Source of the DNA: Kitasatospora aureofaciens
GTDB taxonomy: Bacteria; Actinomycetota; Actinomycetes; Streptomycetales; Streptomycetaceae
Assembly (NCBI RefSeq): GCF_001188955.3
Contig: NZ_JPRF03000039.1
Coordinates: 1-63,772 of the forward strand
Direction of reading: 5' to 3'
DNA length: 63,772 bases
This document shows positions 33,597 through 42,949 of the stretch, piece after piece. The first letter of the stretch is position 1, and each line of letters begins with the position of its first letter. The notes beneath the pieces are model-generated. The model did no database searches, had not been told where the DNA came from, and saw only the letters and a program-made list of their open reading frames with translations. Made by a program: the position numbers and the translations under genes.

Positions 33597-35204
33597 GTGG
33601 ACCTCGCCACACTGCGCGACACCGACCTCAGCCATCTGTACGCCGCTGCCGACGCCTACGACAGGCTGCACGGCTCCTTCGGACAGCACATGGACGAGTG
33701 GCGCGACGGCGTCGACGGCCGCATCGCGGCAGCCGACTGGTCCGGGCCGTGCGCCGACGCGGCCCGCCCGGCACTGCGCCGCAGCACCGGCGAGCTGAGG
33801 GCCGCCCACAGCGAGATCGGGCAGATCGGCAGGAGCATCCGCTCCGGAGCCGACGCGCTGGCCCTCGCCCAGTCCGCACTGCGCACGGCACTGACCGACG
33901 CGCAGACCGCCGGTATGTCGGTCGACGCTCACGGCGCCGTCTCCTGGCCGCCCGGCAGCTACGCCGACCAGCACGACCCCGAGTACCGGAAGAGCTGCGA
34001 GCGCACCGCCGGAGCGCTCGCCATCCGCATCTCGACCGCACTGACCGAGGCCGGAACCGTCGACCAGGCCCTCGCCGCCCGGCTCCGGCACTACGTCAGG
34101 CGTGCCCAGGACGGCACGGGCCTCGACTCCGCCTCCGCCGTCAGGGACCGGCTCGACCCCGCCCTCACCCCGGACGACCTGCTGCTCGGCAGCGTCCCGA
34201 AGGCCGACGCACCGCCCGCCGAGGTCAACGCCTGGTGGAACGCACTGCCCGCCGACCGGCAGCAGTGGCTCGTCCACGAGCATCCGGACCTGCTCGGCAA
34301 CCGCGACGGCGTCCCCGCCGTCGTCCGGAACCAGGCCAACCGGATCCTCCTGCCGGAACTCATCGCCGCGTGCGAGAAGGGCTGGCCGTCGTCCGACCCG
34401 CACCACAGCCTGAAGCTGAACGGGTACCGCAGGATCGCCGAGCGGCTGCGCCGGACCGACGGAACCGAGCCCCCGGTCCTCCTGCTCGGCATCGGTGGGG
34501 AAGGGCAGGGGCGCGGCATCATCTCCTTCGGGAACCCCGACACCGCCCAGGACGTCACGTCCCTGGTCGGCGGCCTGGGCACCACACTTCAACGCATCGG
34601 CGGCGGTGACGCGGACCGGGCGAGGGCCGTGTACGACGCGGCCCGGCGCGCCGACCCGACCCGCAGCACCGCATCCATCGCCTGGCTGGGGTACGACGCG
34701 CCGCTCAGCTTCCCGGAAGCCTGCGACGCGAGCCGCGCCCGGGGCGGCGTCGACGCCTACCGCAGGTTCCTCGAAGGACAACGCGTCACGCACCAGGGCG
34801 CACCGGCCCATGTCACGGCCGAGGGCCACAGCTTCGGTTCGCTCCTGGTCGGCCTCGCCGCGAAGAGGCCGACCGGCATCGCGGCCGACGACGTCATCCT
34901 CGTCGGCAGCCCCGGCACCGGTGCGTTCCACGCCTCCGAGCTCTCGGTGGGGGCCGATCACACCTACGTCGGCGCCGCCTCCTGGGACCACATCTCGCAC
35001 CTCGGCTGGTACGCCCGCGATCCGGCCGGCTCCGGCTTCGGCGCCCATCGCTTCGCCGTGGACGGCGGGTCCCCGGACTTCACGGCGCACTCGTCCTACT
35101 GGGACGACGGCCCCGGTGAACACCGCACCTCGGTCGACAACATCGGACGGATCGTCAGCGGCCACGGCGGCCGGATCACCACAGCGGCCGGACGTCACGA
35201 CTGA
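33597..35204 (+). CDS. WXG-DUF1023 alpha/beta hydrolase, module 1
   Basis: The protein has 535 residues. An N-terminal helical region (1-110) has the WXG-type motif ADWSGPCADAA (residues 47-57). A linker with PPAEVNAWWNALPADRQQWL (206-225) leads to the DUF1023 hydrolase domain. The nucleophile elbow is GHSFG with S412, followed by ILVGSPGTGAFHASEL. It is similar along its whole length to the protein at 54743-56419. The layout suggests a self-escorted T7SS substrate, perhaps a lipase or toxin. The start is GTG 33597, with GGGAG seven bases upstream. No immunity or chaperone gene is recognisable beside it. Confidence 0.8.
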   Translation: MDLATLRDTDLSHLYAAADAYDRLHGSFGQHMDEWRDGVDGRIAAADWSGPCADAARPALRRSTGELRAAHSEIGQIGRSIRSGADALALAQSALRTALTDAQTAGMSVDAHGAVSWPPGSYADQHDPEYRKSCERTAGALAIRISTALTEAGTVDQALAARLRHYVRRAQDGTGLDSASAVRDRLDPALTPDDLLLGSVPKADAPPAEVNAWWNALPADRQQWLVHEHPDLLGNRDGVPAVVRNQANRILLPELIAACEKGWPSSDPHHSLKLNGYRRIAERLRRTDGTEPPVLLLGIGGEGQGRGIISFGNPDTAQDVTSLVGGLGTTLQRIGGGDADRARAVYDAARRADPTRSTASIAWLGYDAPLSFPEACDASRARGGVDAYRRFLEGQRVTHQGAPAHVTAEGHSFGSLLVGLAAKRPTGIAADDVILVGSPGTGAFHASELSVGADHTYVGAASWDHISHLGWYARDPAGSGFGAHRFAVDGGSPDFTAHSSYWDDGPGEHRTSVDNIGRIVSGHGGRITTAAGRHD

Positions 35205-35270
35205 CATCCGCCCCGGCACCCCGCCGTACGCCGGGGCGGTCGTCGGGCGGCGGGAGCCGTCCGCGCTTCG

Positions 35271-36776
35271 CTAGTCCGCTGCCGCCGGCTGGGCGGCCGC
35301 CGTGCGTTCGGCGGTTTCGCGGGCGGCTTCGAGGGCGGTGAAGACAGCCTGGCCGGCCTCGTTGCGGCGGCGCAGGTGGCCGACCACGGTGTTGGTGACG
35401 GCGATCAGCGGGACGGCGACCACCGCGCCGCCGATGCCGCCGATGATGCCGCCGGCCGCGACGCCGAGGACCACGCCGAGCGGGTGGACCCGGACGGCCC
35501 GGCCGAGGATGAGCGGCTGGAGGATGTGGCTCTCCACCTGCATCACCGCGATCAGCACGACCAGCACCATCAGGGCCGTCCACGGCCCCTGGGTGACCAG
35601 GGCGATCAGGACCGCGACCGTTCCGGTGACCAGCGCACCGACCAGCGGGACGAAGGCGCCGAGGAAGATGATCACGGCCAGCGGCATGGCCAGCGGCACG
35701 CCCAGCAGGTCGATGCCGATGCCGATGCAGACCGCGTCGATGAAGGCCACGCAGACGGTGCCGCGCACGTACGCGGTGAGCGTCGCCCAGGCCTTCGGGC
35801 CGGCGCCGGCCATCGCGAAGCGGGAGTGCCGGGGCAGGCCGCGCAGCGCCCAGTTCCAGATCCGCTCCCCGTCGTAGAGGAGGAAGAAGGTGGTGAAGAA
35901 GGTCATCAGCAGCGACGTCAGGATCTCGACGGCGATCTGCGCGCCGGTGATCGAGGCCGAGGTGAGCTGATCGGTGTTGGTGGTGATCGCCTTGGTGATC
36001 TGGTCGGCGAAGTCCTTGATCTGCTGCTGGGTCAGGTGCAGCGGCCCGGTGATCAGCCAGTCCCGCAGCTGGTTGACACCGTCCTTCACCTGGGCGGTGA
36101 CGTCCGGCAGATTGGTGGACACCTGCCAGACCACGAACCAGCCGACCAGCCCGATCCCGGCCAGACCGCTGAGGAACACCCCGCCCGCCGCGAGCGAGCG
36201 CGGCACCCCGCGCCGGCGCAGCCAGGAGACCGAGGGCTCCAGCAGCGCGCTGATCAGCAGTGAGGCCAGCACCGAGAAGGCGACCAGCCGCAGCATGTCG
36301 ACGACGTAGAAGATGACGTAGAGGGCGGCACCGAGCAGCAGCAGCCGCCAGGTCGACTCGGCGGCCACCCGCAGGCCCCACGGCACCGCCTCGGCCGGGG
36401 TGGCGGGCCGGCCGGGGTGGTACTCCCGGCCGAGTCCGGCGTGTGCGGTGTGTGCGGCGGGGGCGGGCGGCGCGGCGGCCGGGGCCGTCGGGGCCGTCGC
36501 CGCGGGCACGGGTGCCGAGGGCTCGGCCACCGCCCCGGCGGCCATCGCCTCGCCCGCCGACGCGGCGACCGACGCGACAACCGGCGCGGGGGCGGGCGCG
36601 GGATCGGTGCGCGGGACCGGGACCGGCCCGGGTGCCTCGGTGGGGAGCTCGTGCGGGTCGGCCGCCATCGCGGCACGCCGGCGCCGTTCGATCACGGCGG
36701 CCGCGCTCGCCACCACGGCCATGCCCTTGGCCACGGCCTTGAAGGCCTTTCCGCCCCGCGCCATCCTCGCTACCAC
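35271..36776 (-). CDS. AI-2E family permease (PerM-like)
   Basis: The protein has 501 residues. A long Ala/Pro-rich cytosolic N-terminus (1-~130) precedes about seven membrane helices, starting VAAESTWRLLLLGAALYVIF. The family core includes SVSWLRRRGVPRSLAAGGVF, VAFIDAVCIGIGIDLLGVPL and IQVESHILQPL-like VLIAVMQVESHILQPLILGR. Function in actinomycetes is unknown; relatives export small molecules or act as cation antiporters. GTG 36776 and ATG 36764 are both possible starts, the former with GGGGA four bases upstream. Confidence 0.88.
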   Translation of the reverse strand: MVARMARGGKAFKAVAKGMAVVASAAAVIERRRRAAMAADPHELPTEAPGPVPVPRTDPAPAPAPVVASVAASAGEAMAAGAVAEPSAPVPAATAPTAPAAAPPAPAAHTAHAGLGREYHPGRPATPAEAVPWGLRVAAESTWRLLLLGAALYVIFYVVDMLRLVAFSVLASLLISALLEPSVSWLRRRGVPRSLAAGGVFLSGLAGIGLVGWFVVWQVSTNLPDVTAQVKDGVNQLRDWLITGPLHLTQQQIKDFADQITKAITTNTDQLTSASITGAQIAVEILTSLLMTFFTTFFLLYDGERIWNWALRGLPRHSRFAMAGAGPKAWATLTAYVRGTVCVAFIDAVCIGIGIDLLGVPLAMPLAVIIFLGAFVPLVGALVTGTVAVLIALVTQGPWTALMVLVVLIAVMQVESHILQPLILGRAVRVHPLGVVLGVAAGGIIGGIGGAVVAVPLIAVTNTVVGHLRRRNEAGQAVFTALEAARETAERTAAAQPAAAD

Positions 36777-37291
36777 CGCTTCCCCGCCGGACCCGCCGGG
36801 TCCGGCGGTAACGCCGTGGGTCCCGCCACGGCCGTCAGGGATGACGCTACCCGGCGTCAGTCGGGCCGGGCCGCCCGCCGGGGAGGTTCGACGCGATCAC
36901 TTCCTCCGCCAACCGGGACAAAACGGCAGGTTTCAGGTGGTTTCGTCCAAGCACTGCTGGGGAGGAGTCCGAACGTGACCACCGGGTCGTCCCAGCCGTC
37001 CCGGTCGTCCCACTCACGCCGATCCGGCGACGAACAAGCCAACCGCCGGCGGACCGGCCGGTGCGGGAAGCAACCAGGACCCCTTCCCGCGCCCCGCGTC
37101 CGCACCCAGGACCGCACCGCCCGTGGGCGCATTGGTCAGCGCAGCCCGGGCGGCGCGGCCCGCCCTTTGCCGGCAGGCCGAGCGACGGGCCGGAAACGCC
37201 GCGGCCCCCGGCCGCTCGCCGAACGGGACGAGTGGCCGGGGGCCGTACGGAGTGCGGCGCCCCACGGGGGCGCCGCACCCTCGGACGTTCC
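36777..37291. other. 515-base gap with two hairpins, no gene seen
   Basis: Two strong stems follow the transglycosylase gene on the minus strand: gtgcggcgcccc with its complement (37252-37278) and cggcccccggcc with its complement (37202-37245). They look like a tandem terminator. The rest (36777-37200) should hold the promoter of the AI-2E permease; I see no convincing protein frame in it. Confidence 0.6.
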
Positions 37292-38032
37292 TTAGTACCA
37301 GCTGTGGGCCTGCCAGAACGACCAGGCACCGCAGGGGCTTCCGTAGCGGCTGTTCATGTAGCTGAGGCCCCACTTGATCTGGGTGGCCGGGTTGGTGCGC
37401 CAGTCGGCACCGGCCGAGGCCATCTTGGAGCCGGGCAGCGCCTGGACCAGGCCGTAGGCGCCGGAGCCGCTGTTGGTCGCGGTGTAGTCCCAGCCGCTCT
37501 CACGCTTCACGATCTGGCTGAAGCACTGGAACTGGGTGTCGTTGCCGACGATCTGCCGGGCCATGTCCTGGACGGAACCCGGGCTGACCGAGACGGCCGG
37601 AGCGCTGTCGTCCACCGCGGCCATCGCCGAACGCGACTTGGAGCGGTTGGCGGCGGCGGCATCGGCGGCGCGCTGGTCGGCGGCGGCCTTGGCGGCCTTG
37701 TCCGCGTCGGCCTTGGCCTGGGCGTCGGCCTTCGCCTGGGCGTCCGCGGCGGCCTTCTGGCGCGCGGCCTCCTCGGCGGCCTTCTGCTCGGCGGCGGCCT
37801 TGGCGGCGGCGTCGGCGGAGGCCTGCTGGGCGGACGCCTGCTGGCCGATGTTGTCACTGACGGTCTGCGCCTGGGCGCCAGAGGGGACTTCGGCAAGCAG
37901 GGTCGCGCCGGCGACGTCGACCGTCTGCGTCGTCTTGCCCTCGCTGCCCGAGGCCATACCCACGACGGCACCGACAGCGGTGACGGCGGTGGCGGAGGCC
38001 ACAGCAACTCCCCGGACCGAGATCCGAGTCAC
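37292..38032 (-). CDS. Secreted transglycosylase-like peptidoglycan hydrolase
   Basis: The protein has 246 residues. A signal peptide (VTRISVRGVAVASATAVTAV) is followed by a coiled-coil stretch rich in Ala, Lys and Asp (about 65-140). The C-terminal catalytic domain (about 165-246) has VKRESGWDYTATNSGSGAYG, with the catalytic Glu, and ATQIKWGLSYMNSRYGSPCG. This is the aggregation-promoting-factor/lysozyme-like fold. The start GTG 38032 is chosen because GGAAGGA lies six bases upstream; an in-frame ATG at 38038 overlaps that site. It probably opens the cell wall during growth. Confidence 0.85.
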   Translation of the reverse strand: MTRISVRGVAVASATAVTAVGAVVGMASGSEGKTTQTVDVAGATLLAEVPSGAQAQTVSDNIGQQASAQQASADAAAKAAAEQKAAEEAARQKAAADAQAKADAQAKADADKAAKAAADQRAADAAAANRSKSRSAMAAVDDSAPAVSVSPGSVQDMARQIVGNDTQFQCFSQIVKRESGWDYTATNSGSGAYGLVQALPGSKMASAGADWRTNPATQIKWGLSYMNSRYGSPCGAWSFWQAHSWY

Positions 38033-38406
38033 ATGCATTCCTTCCAGCATCGCCCACGCGTGACCGTGCGGACGCAACATGCCCCTTGGCACGGACCTCC
38101 GCACGGTGCTCTGGTCACGGGAGGTGCTGGCCCGGCGTCCGGCCGAGGTGAGGCGACCGGGCGTTGGAATCGGGCGGCGTACGGCTCATCGGTCTTCAAT
38201 TGTGCGTCCACCGACGGGAGTTGGCGGACCTTCCGGGGCCTGACTTCCGGGGTCCGGAAGCCCTGCCGCGCCGTACGCGGGGCCTGACAGAACCCTCACC
38301 ATGCCGCACCGGGCACTGTCGACGCAATTCCCGCCCGCGTGGCGCATGTCACATTCACCGCGCGGGAGTTCTCCGGACAGAAAGCACTCGATGTGATGAA
38401 AGGGAC
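38033..38406. promoter_or_regulatory. Long leader and promoter region of the transglycosylase gene
   Basis: About 370 bases lie upstream of the gene, long enough for a structured leader. I looked for the known c-di-AMP (ydaO) riboswitch that precedes many actinomycete wall-hydrolase genes and found none of its conserved blocks. No coding frame is convincing here. Confidence 0.35.
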
Positions 38407-38434
38407 GGGGCCCGCTCCGCCAGGAACGGGCCCC
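38407..38434 (-). terminator. Hairpin after phoH
   Basis: ggggcccg (38407) and cgggcccc (ending 38434) pair around a 12-base loop. Read on the minus strand the stem is followed by cgtccctttcatc, a short T-run, about 50 bases past the phoH stop. Confidence 0.65.
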
Positions 38435-38483
38435 GCGCCACAAGTTGACCCTATTGTCCTACTATGACCCGATCAGGGGCTGT

Positions 38484-39818
38484 TCACGGGTGGATGTCCT
38501 CCAGCATCTCCGTGACCAGCGCCGCGATCGGCGACCGCTCCGACCGGGTGAGCGTGATGTGGGCGAAGAGTGGATGCCCCTTCAGCTTCTCCACCACCGC
38601 CACCACGCCGTCGTACCGGCCGACCCGGAGGTTGTCCCGCTGCGCCACGTCGTGGGTGAGCACCACCCGCGAGCCCTGGCCGATCCGGGACAGCACCGTC
38701 AGCAGGACGTTGCGCTCCAGGGACTGGGCCTCGTCCACGATCACGAAGGCGTCGTGCAGCGAGCGCCCCCGGATGTGGGTCAGCGGCAGCACCTCCAGCA
38801 TCCCGCGGGAGATGACCTCCTCGATCACGTCCGGGGTGGTGACCGCCGAGAGGGTGTCGAAGACCGCCTGCGCCCAGGGGCCCATCTTCTCCGCCTCGGA
38901 GCCCGGCAGGTAGCCGAGTTCCTGGCCGCCGACCGCGTACAGCGGCCGGAAGACCATCACCTTGCGGTGCTGCCTCCGCTCCAGCACCGCCTCCAGCCCC
39001 GCACACAGCGCCAGCGCCGACTTCCCGGTGCCCGCCCGGCCGCCCATCGACACGATGCCGATGTCCGGGTCGAGCAGCAGGTCCAGCGCCACCCGCTGTT
39101 CGGCGCTGCGCCCGCGCAGCCCGAACGCCTCGCGCTCGCCGCGCACCAGCCGGACCCGCCCGTCACCGGTCACCCGGCCGAGCGCCCTGCCCCGCTCCGA
39201 GGTGAGCACCAGTCCGGTGTGCACCGGCAGCTCGTCCGTCCCGTCGACGTCCACCGCGGCGTCGTGGCCGGCCGCGAACAGCGCGTCCACCTGGTCGGCC
39301 GCGACGTGCAGCTCGGACATGCCCGTCCAGCCGGAGGTGATCGCCAGCTCGGCCCGGTACTCCTCGGCGAGCAGGCCCACCGAGCTGGCCTTGATCCGCA
39401 GCGGGAGGTCCTTGGAGACGACGGTGACGTCGTATCCCTCGGCCTGGAGGTTGCGGGCGACCGCCAGGATCCGGGTGTCCGCCTCGCCCCCACCGGCCCG
39501 GTAACCGACCGGCAGTATCGAGACGTCCGAGTGGTTGAGCTCGACCCGGATCGTCCCGCCCAGCTCGCCGACCGGGATCGGCTCGTCGAGCCGGCCGTGG
39601 CGGATGCGGTAGTCGTCGAGCAGGCGCAGCGCCTGGCGGGCGAAGTAGCCCAGCTCCGGGTGGTGCCGCTTGGCCTCCAACTCGGTGACGACCACCACCG
39701 GAAGGACGACCTCGTGCTCCTCGAAGCGGGTCATGGCGAGCGGGTCCGCCAGGAGCACGCTGGTGTCGAGAACGTACGTGCGCCGGTCTGGTGTCCGGCG
39801 GCTCTTGGAACTGACCAC
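38484..39818 (-). CDS. PIN-PhoH ATPase (PhoH2-like)
   Basis: The protein has 444 residues. Residues 13-150 are a PIN-type RNase domain (YVLDTSVLLADPLAM, VTELEAKRHHPELGY, ADTRILAVARNLQ, VTVVSKDLPLRIKA). Residues ~235-440 are a PhoH ATPase with Walker A GGRAGTGKSAL (259-269) and Walker B AFVIVDEAQSL. Family knowledge: PhoH2 proteins unwind and cut RNA. The start is GTG 39818, with GGAGG four bases upstream. The gene is on the same strand as the cis-prenyltransferase but 268 bases away, so it has its own promoter. Confidence 0.94.
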   Translation of the reverse strand: MVSSKSRRTPDRRTYVLDTSVLLADPLAMTRFEEHEVVLPVVVVTELEAKRHHPELGYFARQALRLLDDYRIRHGRLDEPIPVGELGGTIRVELNHSDVSILPVGYRAGGGEADTRILAVARNLQAEGYDVTVVSKDLPLRIKASSVGLLAEEYRAELAITSGWTGMSELHVAADQVDALFAAGHDAAVDVDGTDELPVHTGLVLTSERGRALGRVTGDGRVRLVRGEREAFGLRGRSAEQRVALDLLLDPDIGIVSMGGRAGTGKSALALCAGLEAVLERRQHRKVMVFRPLYAVGGQELGYLPGSEAEKMGPWAQAVFDTLSAVTTPDVIEEVISRGMLEVLPLTHIRGRSLHDAFVIVDEAQSLERNVLLTVLSRIGQGSRVVLTHDVAQRDNLRVGRYDGVVAVVEKLKGHPLFAHITLTRSERSPIAALVTEMLEDIHP

Positions 39819-40086
39819 TAGGCCTCCAGAGCGGATGACCCTGCGTCATCCGCGGCAAGCCGGCCCCCGCTGCCCCGGTGGCCTCGGGGCCGGACTGACT
39901 GGAGTATTCCCAGGCGGGGAGCGGTGCATTCGCACCCCCGGCGAACTGACGGATCATTGCCGGTGAACGTTTGGCCTCGCGCGCGGCCCGGGTAGGCCAG
40001 GCCTACGGCGGTCATTCCACCGGATGCACCCCCGGAGCCGCACCGGAGCCGCACCGGGCCGCCCGGGAGGAGCGCCCGACAAGGGG

Positions 40087-40881
40087 TCAGAGGCCCATCC
40101 GCCGGTGCCGCTGCTCGAAGGCGCGCAGCGCGCGCAGGAAGTCGACCTTGCGGAAGGCCGGCCAGTACGCCTCGCAGAAGTAGAACTCGCTGTGGGCGCT
40201 CTGCCAGAGCAGGAATCCGGACAGCCGCTGCTCGCCCGAGGTGCGGATGATCAGGTCCGGGTCGGGCTGGTTGGCGGTGTAGAGGTGCTCGGAGATGTGC
40301 TCGACGGTCAGGATCTCGGCGAGTTCCTCGATCGGGGTGCCGCGCCCGGCGTGCTCCTGGAGCAGCGAGCGGACGGCGTCGGCGATCTCGTGCCGGCCGC
40401 CGTAGCCGACCGCGACGTTGACGGTGATCCCGTCGATCCCGGCGGTCTCCTCGGCGGCGCGCTTGAGCACGTCGGCGGTGTGCTGCGGGAGCAGGTCCAG
40501 CGCGCCGACCGGGTTGACCTTCCAGCGACGGGCGGCGGCCAGGCCGGTGACGGCGTCCTCGATGATGCCGAGCAGCGGGACCAGCTCGTCGGCCGGGCGG
40601 TCCAGGTTGTCGGTGGAGAGCATCCACAGGGTGACGACCTTGACGTGGGTCTCGTCGCACCAGCCGAGGAACTCGCTGATCTTGTCGGCGCCGCGCTGGT
40701 GGCCGTACGCGGTGGAGCCGCCGGTGGCCTTGGCCCAGCGGCGGTTGCCGTCCAGGATCACGCCGATGTGGTGCGGGGTGCGCGCGAGGTGGACCTCGAC
40801 CCGGCGGCCGTAGAGTCCGTACATCCCGCCCAACAGGGTGCGCAGCCCGGGCGTCCGTTCGGCGACATCGCGCAGACCCAT
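40087..40881 (-). CDS. cis-Prenyltransferase (isoprenyl/undecaprenyl diphosphate synthase family)
   Basis: The protein has 264 residues. The first conserved region is HIGVILDGNRRWA with the catalytic Asp44. The others are YGHQRGADKISEFLGWCDE, ADELVPLLGIIEDAV and PDPDLIIRTSGEQRLSGFLL, then WQSAHSEFYFCEAYWPAF. It condenses IPP onto an allylic diphosphate to make Z-polyprenyl carriers for wall synthesis. Streptomycetes have several copies; length of product cannot be told, so the uppS symbol is withheld. ATG 40881. It is divergent from the chitinase gene. Confidence 0.93.
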   Translation of the reverse strand: MGLRDVAERTPGLRTLLGGMYGLYGRRVEVHLARTPHHIGVILDGNRRWAKATGGSTAYGHQRGADKISEFLGWCDETHVKVVTLWMLSTDNLDRPADELVPLLGIIEDAVTGLAAARRWKVNPVGALDLLPQHTADVLKRAAEETAGIDGITVNVAVGYGGRHEIADAVRSLLQEHAGRGTPIEELAEILTVEHISEHLYTANQPDPDLIIRTSGEQRLSGFLLWQSAHSEFYFCEAYWPAFRKVDFLRALRAFEQRHRRMGL

Positions 40882-41120
40882 GGTTTTCCCGGCCCCTCCG
40901 TGCTCGTTCAGGCTGGTGCGTCACCGCCCCGGCGCAGCCTACTCCGGCGCGCAGGCGCACGGTAAAGCCCCAGGTAGCGGTCTGGTCACGGTCCTGTACG
41001 AAGTCTGTCGCGACGGGCGTGTCGCGGCCTGCCGGGCGGCGGGCCCGGCGTGGACACGGAACGGTCTCCGAATCCTTAAGGGAGCCGTAAGCCGGTCGCC
41101 CGACGCTTGACGGCCGGTAA

Positions 41121-41132
41121 TGGTCTAGTCCA
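41121..41132. promoter_or_regulatory. dre site (DasR operator) upstream of the chitinase
   Basis: tggtctagtcca at 41121-41132 matches the streptomycete dre core TGGTCTAGACCA at all but one position. It lies 124 bases upstream of the chitinase start. DasR (GntR family) represses chitinase genes and is released by glucosamine-6-phosphate. The rest of the 40882-41255 gap shows no gene. Confidence 0.85.
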
Positions 41133-41255
41133 GCTTTTGACCCGGGGCGGCACGAAACCGGTCCGTCCCCTTCGAGTCACCTGCGGACCCCTCCCCCACA
41201 CGCGGCCGCCGCGCCCCCCACCGCGGCGGCCGCTCCTTCCCCAGGAGCGTCACCC

Positions 41256-42845
41256 ATGGCCCGTACGCTGAACGAGCCCGCGCACAAGCGCCGGCGCAGC
41301 CCCCTCCCGGCCCTCGCGGCCGGCGCCACCGCCCTCGCCCTGGCCGGCGGCGGCCTCGCCCTCTTCGCCGGCGGCGCCGGCGCGGCGGTCGGCAACCTGG
41401 TCGCCAACGGCGGCTTCGAGAGCGGACTGGGCGGCTGGTCCTGCACCGGCGGCGCGACCGCGGTGTCCTCACCGGTCCACTCCGGCAACGGCGCGCTGCA
41501 GGCCACCCCGGGTGCGGGCGACACCGCCGAGTGCTCCCAGACGATCAGCGTGCTGCCCAACACCAGCTACACGCTCAACGCCTGGGTGCAGGGCCCGTAC
41601 GTCTACCTCGGCGCACGCGGCACCGGCGGCACCGACCCGTCCACCTGGTCGAACCAGACCGGCTGGAACCAGCTGTCCACCGGCTTCACCACCGGGGCGA
41701 ACGCCACCAGCGTCACCGTCTACCTGCACGGCTGGTACGGGCAGGGCGCCTACCTCGCCGACGACGTCGCGCTGATCGGCCCGGGCGGCACCTCCACCCC
41801 GTCGCCGACGGCCACGCCCACCCAGACGCCGACCCCCACCCCGACGCCGACAGCCACCGCCACCGCCACCGCCACCGCGACGCCCACCCAGACGCCGACG
41901 GCCACCGCCACACCGACCACGACCCCGACCACCCCGCCGGCCACCGGCCTGCCCGCCCACGTGGTCACCGGCTACTGGCAGAACTTCGACAACGGCTCGA
42001 CCCCGCAGCGCCTGAGCGACGTGCAGAACGCGTACGACATCATCGCGGTCTCCTTCGCCGACGCCGTGGCGACCCAGACCGGCGCGATCAGCTTCACCCT
42101 GGACCCGGGCCTGTCCAAGGCGCTCGGCGGCTACACCGACGCCCAGTTCCGCGCCGACATCAAGGCCAAGCAGGCGGCCGGCAAGAAGGTCGTCCTCTCC
42201 ATCGGCGGCCAGAACGGCGCGATCAGCGTCGGCGACGCCACCGCCGGGGCGAACTTCGCCAACAGCGCCTACGCGATCATCAAGGACTACGGCTTCGACG
42301 GCATCGACGTCGACCTGGAGAACGGCGTCCAGCCCGGGCCGCTCGGCAACGCGCTGCACGCCCTGCAGGCCAAGGCCGGCCCCGGCTTCGTGCTGACCAT
42401 GGCGCCCGAGACCATCGGGATGTACAACACCTCCGGCGCCTACTTCCAGCTGGCGCTGAACACCAAGGACATCCTGACCGTCGTCAACACCCAGTTCTAC
42501 AACTCGGGCGGCATGAACGGCTGCGACGGCAAGGTCTACAACCAGGGCACGATCGACTTCATCACCTCGCAGGTCTGCACCCACATCCAGGGCGGCCTGC
42601 GGCCCGACCAGGTCGGCATCGGCGTCCCCGCCTCCAGCCGGGCGGCCGGCGGCGGCTACGTCGACCCGTCGGTGGTGACCAACGCGCTCAACTGCCTGGC
42701 CACCGGCAACAACTGCGGCAGCTTCGTGCCGCCGGCCAAGTGGCCCACCATCCGGGGCGCGATGACCTGGTCCACCAACTGGGACGCCAACAACGGCAAC
42801 GCGTTCTCGAACGCGGTCGGCCCGTTCGTCCACAAGATGCCGTAA
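41256..42845 (+). CDS. Secreted GH18 chitinase with N-terminal carbohydrate-binding module
   Basis: The protein has 529 residues. A signal peptide (residues 1-44, RRRSPLPALAAGATALALAG) is followed by a CBM of the jelly-roll type (45-178, NLVANGGFESGLGGWSCTGG). A Pro-Thr linker (179-229) then leads to the GH18 barrel (233-529). The catalytic motif is FDGIDVDLEN (347-356) with E355 as proton donor, preceded by KVVLSIGGQNG. The linker DNA is a run of accgcc-type trinucleotides. Family knowledge: it cleaves chitin. ATG 41256 has AGGAG eight bases upstream. Control by DasR is likely because of the dre site. Confidence 0.95.
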   Translation: MARTLNEPAHKRRRSPLPALAAGATALALAGGGLALFAGGAGAAVGNLVANGGFESGLGGWSCTGGATAVSSPVHSGNGALQATPGAGDTAECSQTISVLPNTSYTLNAWVQGPYVYLGARGTGGTDPSTWSNQTGWNQLSTGFTTGANATSVTVYLHGWYGQGAYLADDVALIGPGGTSTPSPTATPTQTPTPTPTPTATATATATATPTQTPTATATPTTTPTTPPATGLPAHVVTGYWQNFDNGSTPQRLSDVQNAYDIIAVSFADAVATQTGAISFTLDPGLSKALGGYTDAQFRADIKAKQAAGKKVVLSIGGQNGAISVGDATAGANFANSAYAIIKDYGFDGIDVDLENGVQPGPLGNALHALQAKAGPGFVLTMAPETIGMYNTSGAYFQLALNTKDILTVVNTQFYNSGGMNGCDGKVYNQGTIDFITSQVCTHIQGGLRPDQVGIGVPASSRAAGGGYVDPSVVTNALNCLATGNNCGSFVPPAKWPTIRGAMTWSTNWDANNGNAFSNAVGPFVHKMP

Positions 42846-42899
42846 ACGGCCTCCCTTCGGCGCGCCGCTCCTCGAGGGTGGGGCCCGCGCGCCGACGGC

Positions 42900-42935
42900 G
42901 GGGCCCGCCGTACCGGTTCCGGTACGGCGGGCCCC
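42900..42935. terminator. Hairpin between chitinase and prepilin-peptidase-like gene
   Basis: A perfect 17-base stem (ggggcccgccgtaccgg and its complement) with loop tt lies between convergent genes. Confidence 0.92.
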
Positions 42936-42949
42936 GTTCCGTCACCGGC

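Noticed and set aside
38033..38406. c-di-AMP (ydaO) riboswitch before the transglycosylase
   Set aside because: The conserved blocks of this riboswitch are not present on either strand.
41806..41940. Short tandem units as a CRISPR or satellite
   Set aside because: They encode the Pro-Thr linker of the chitinase in one frame.
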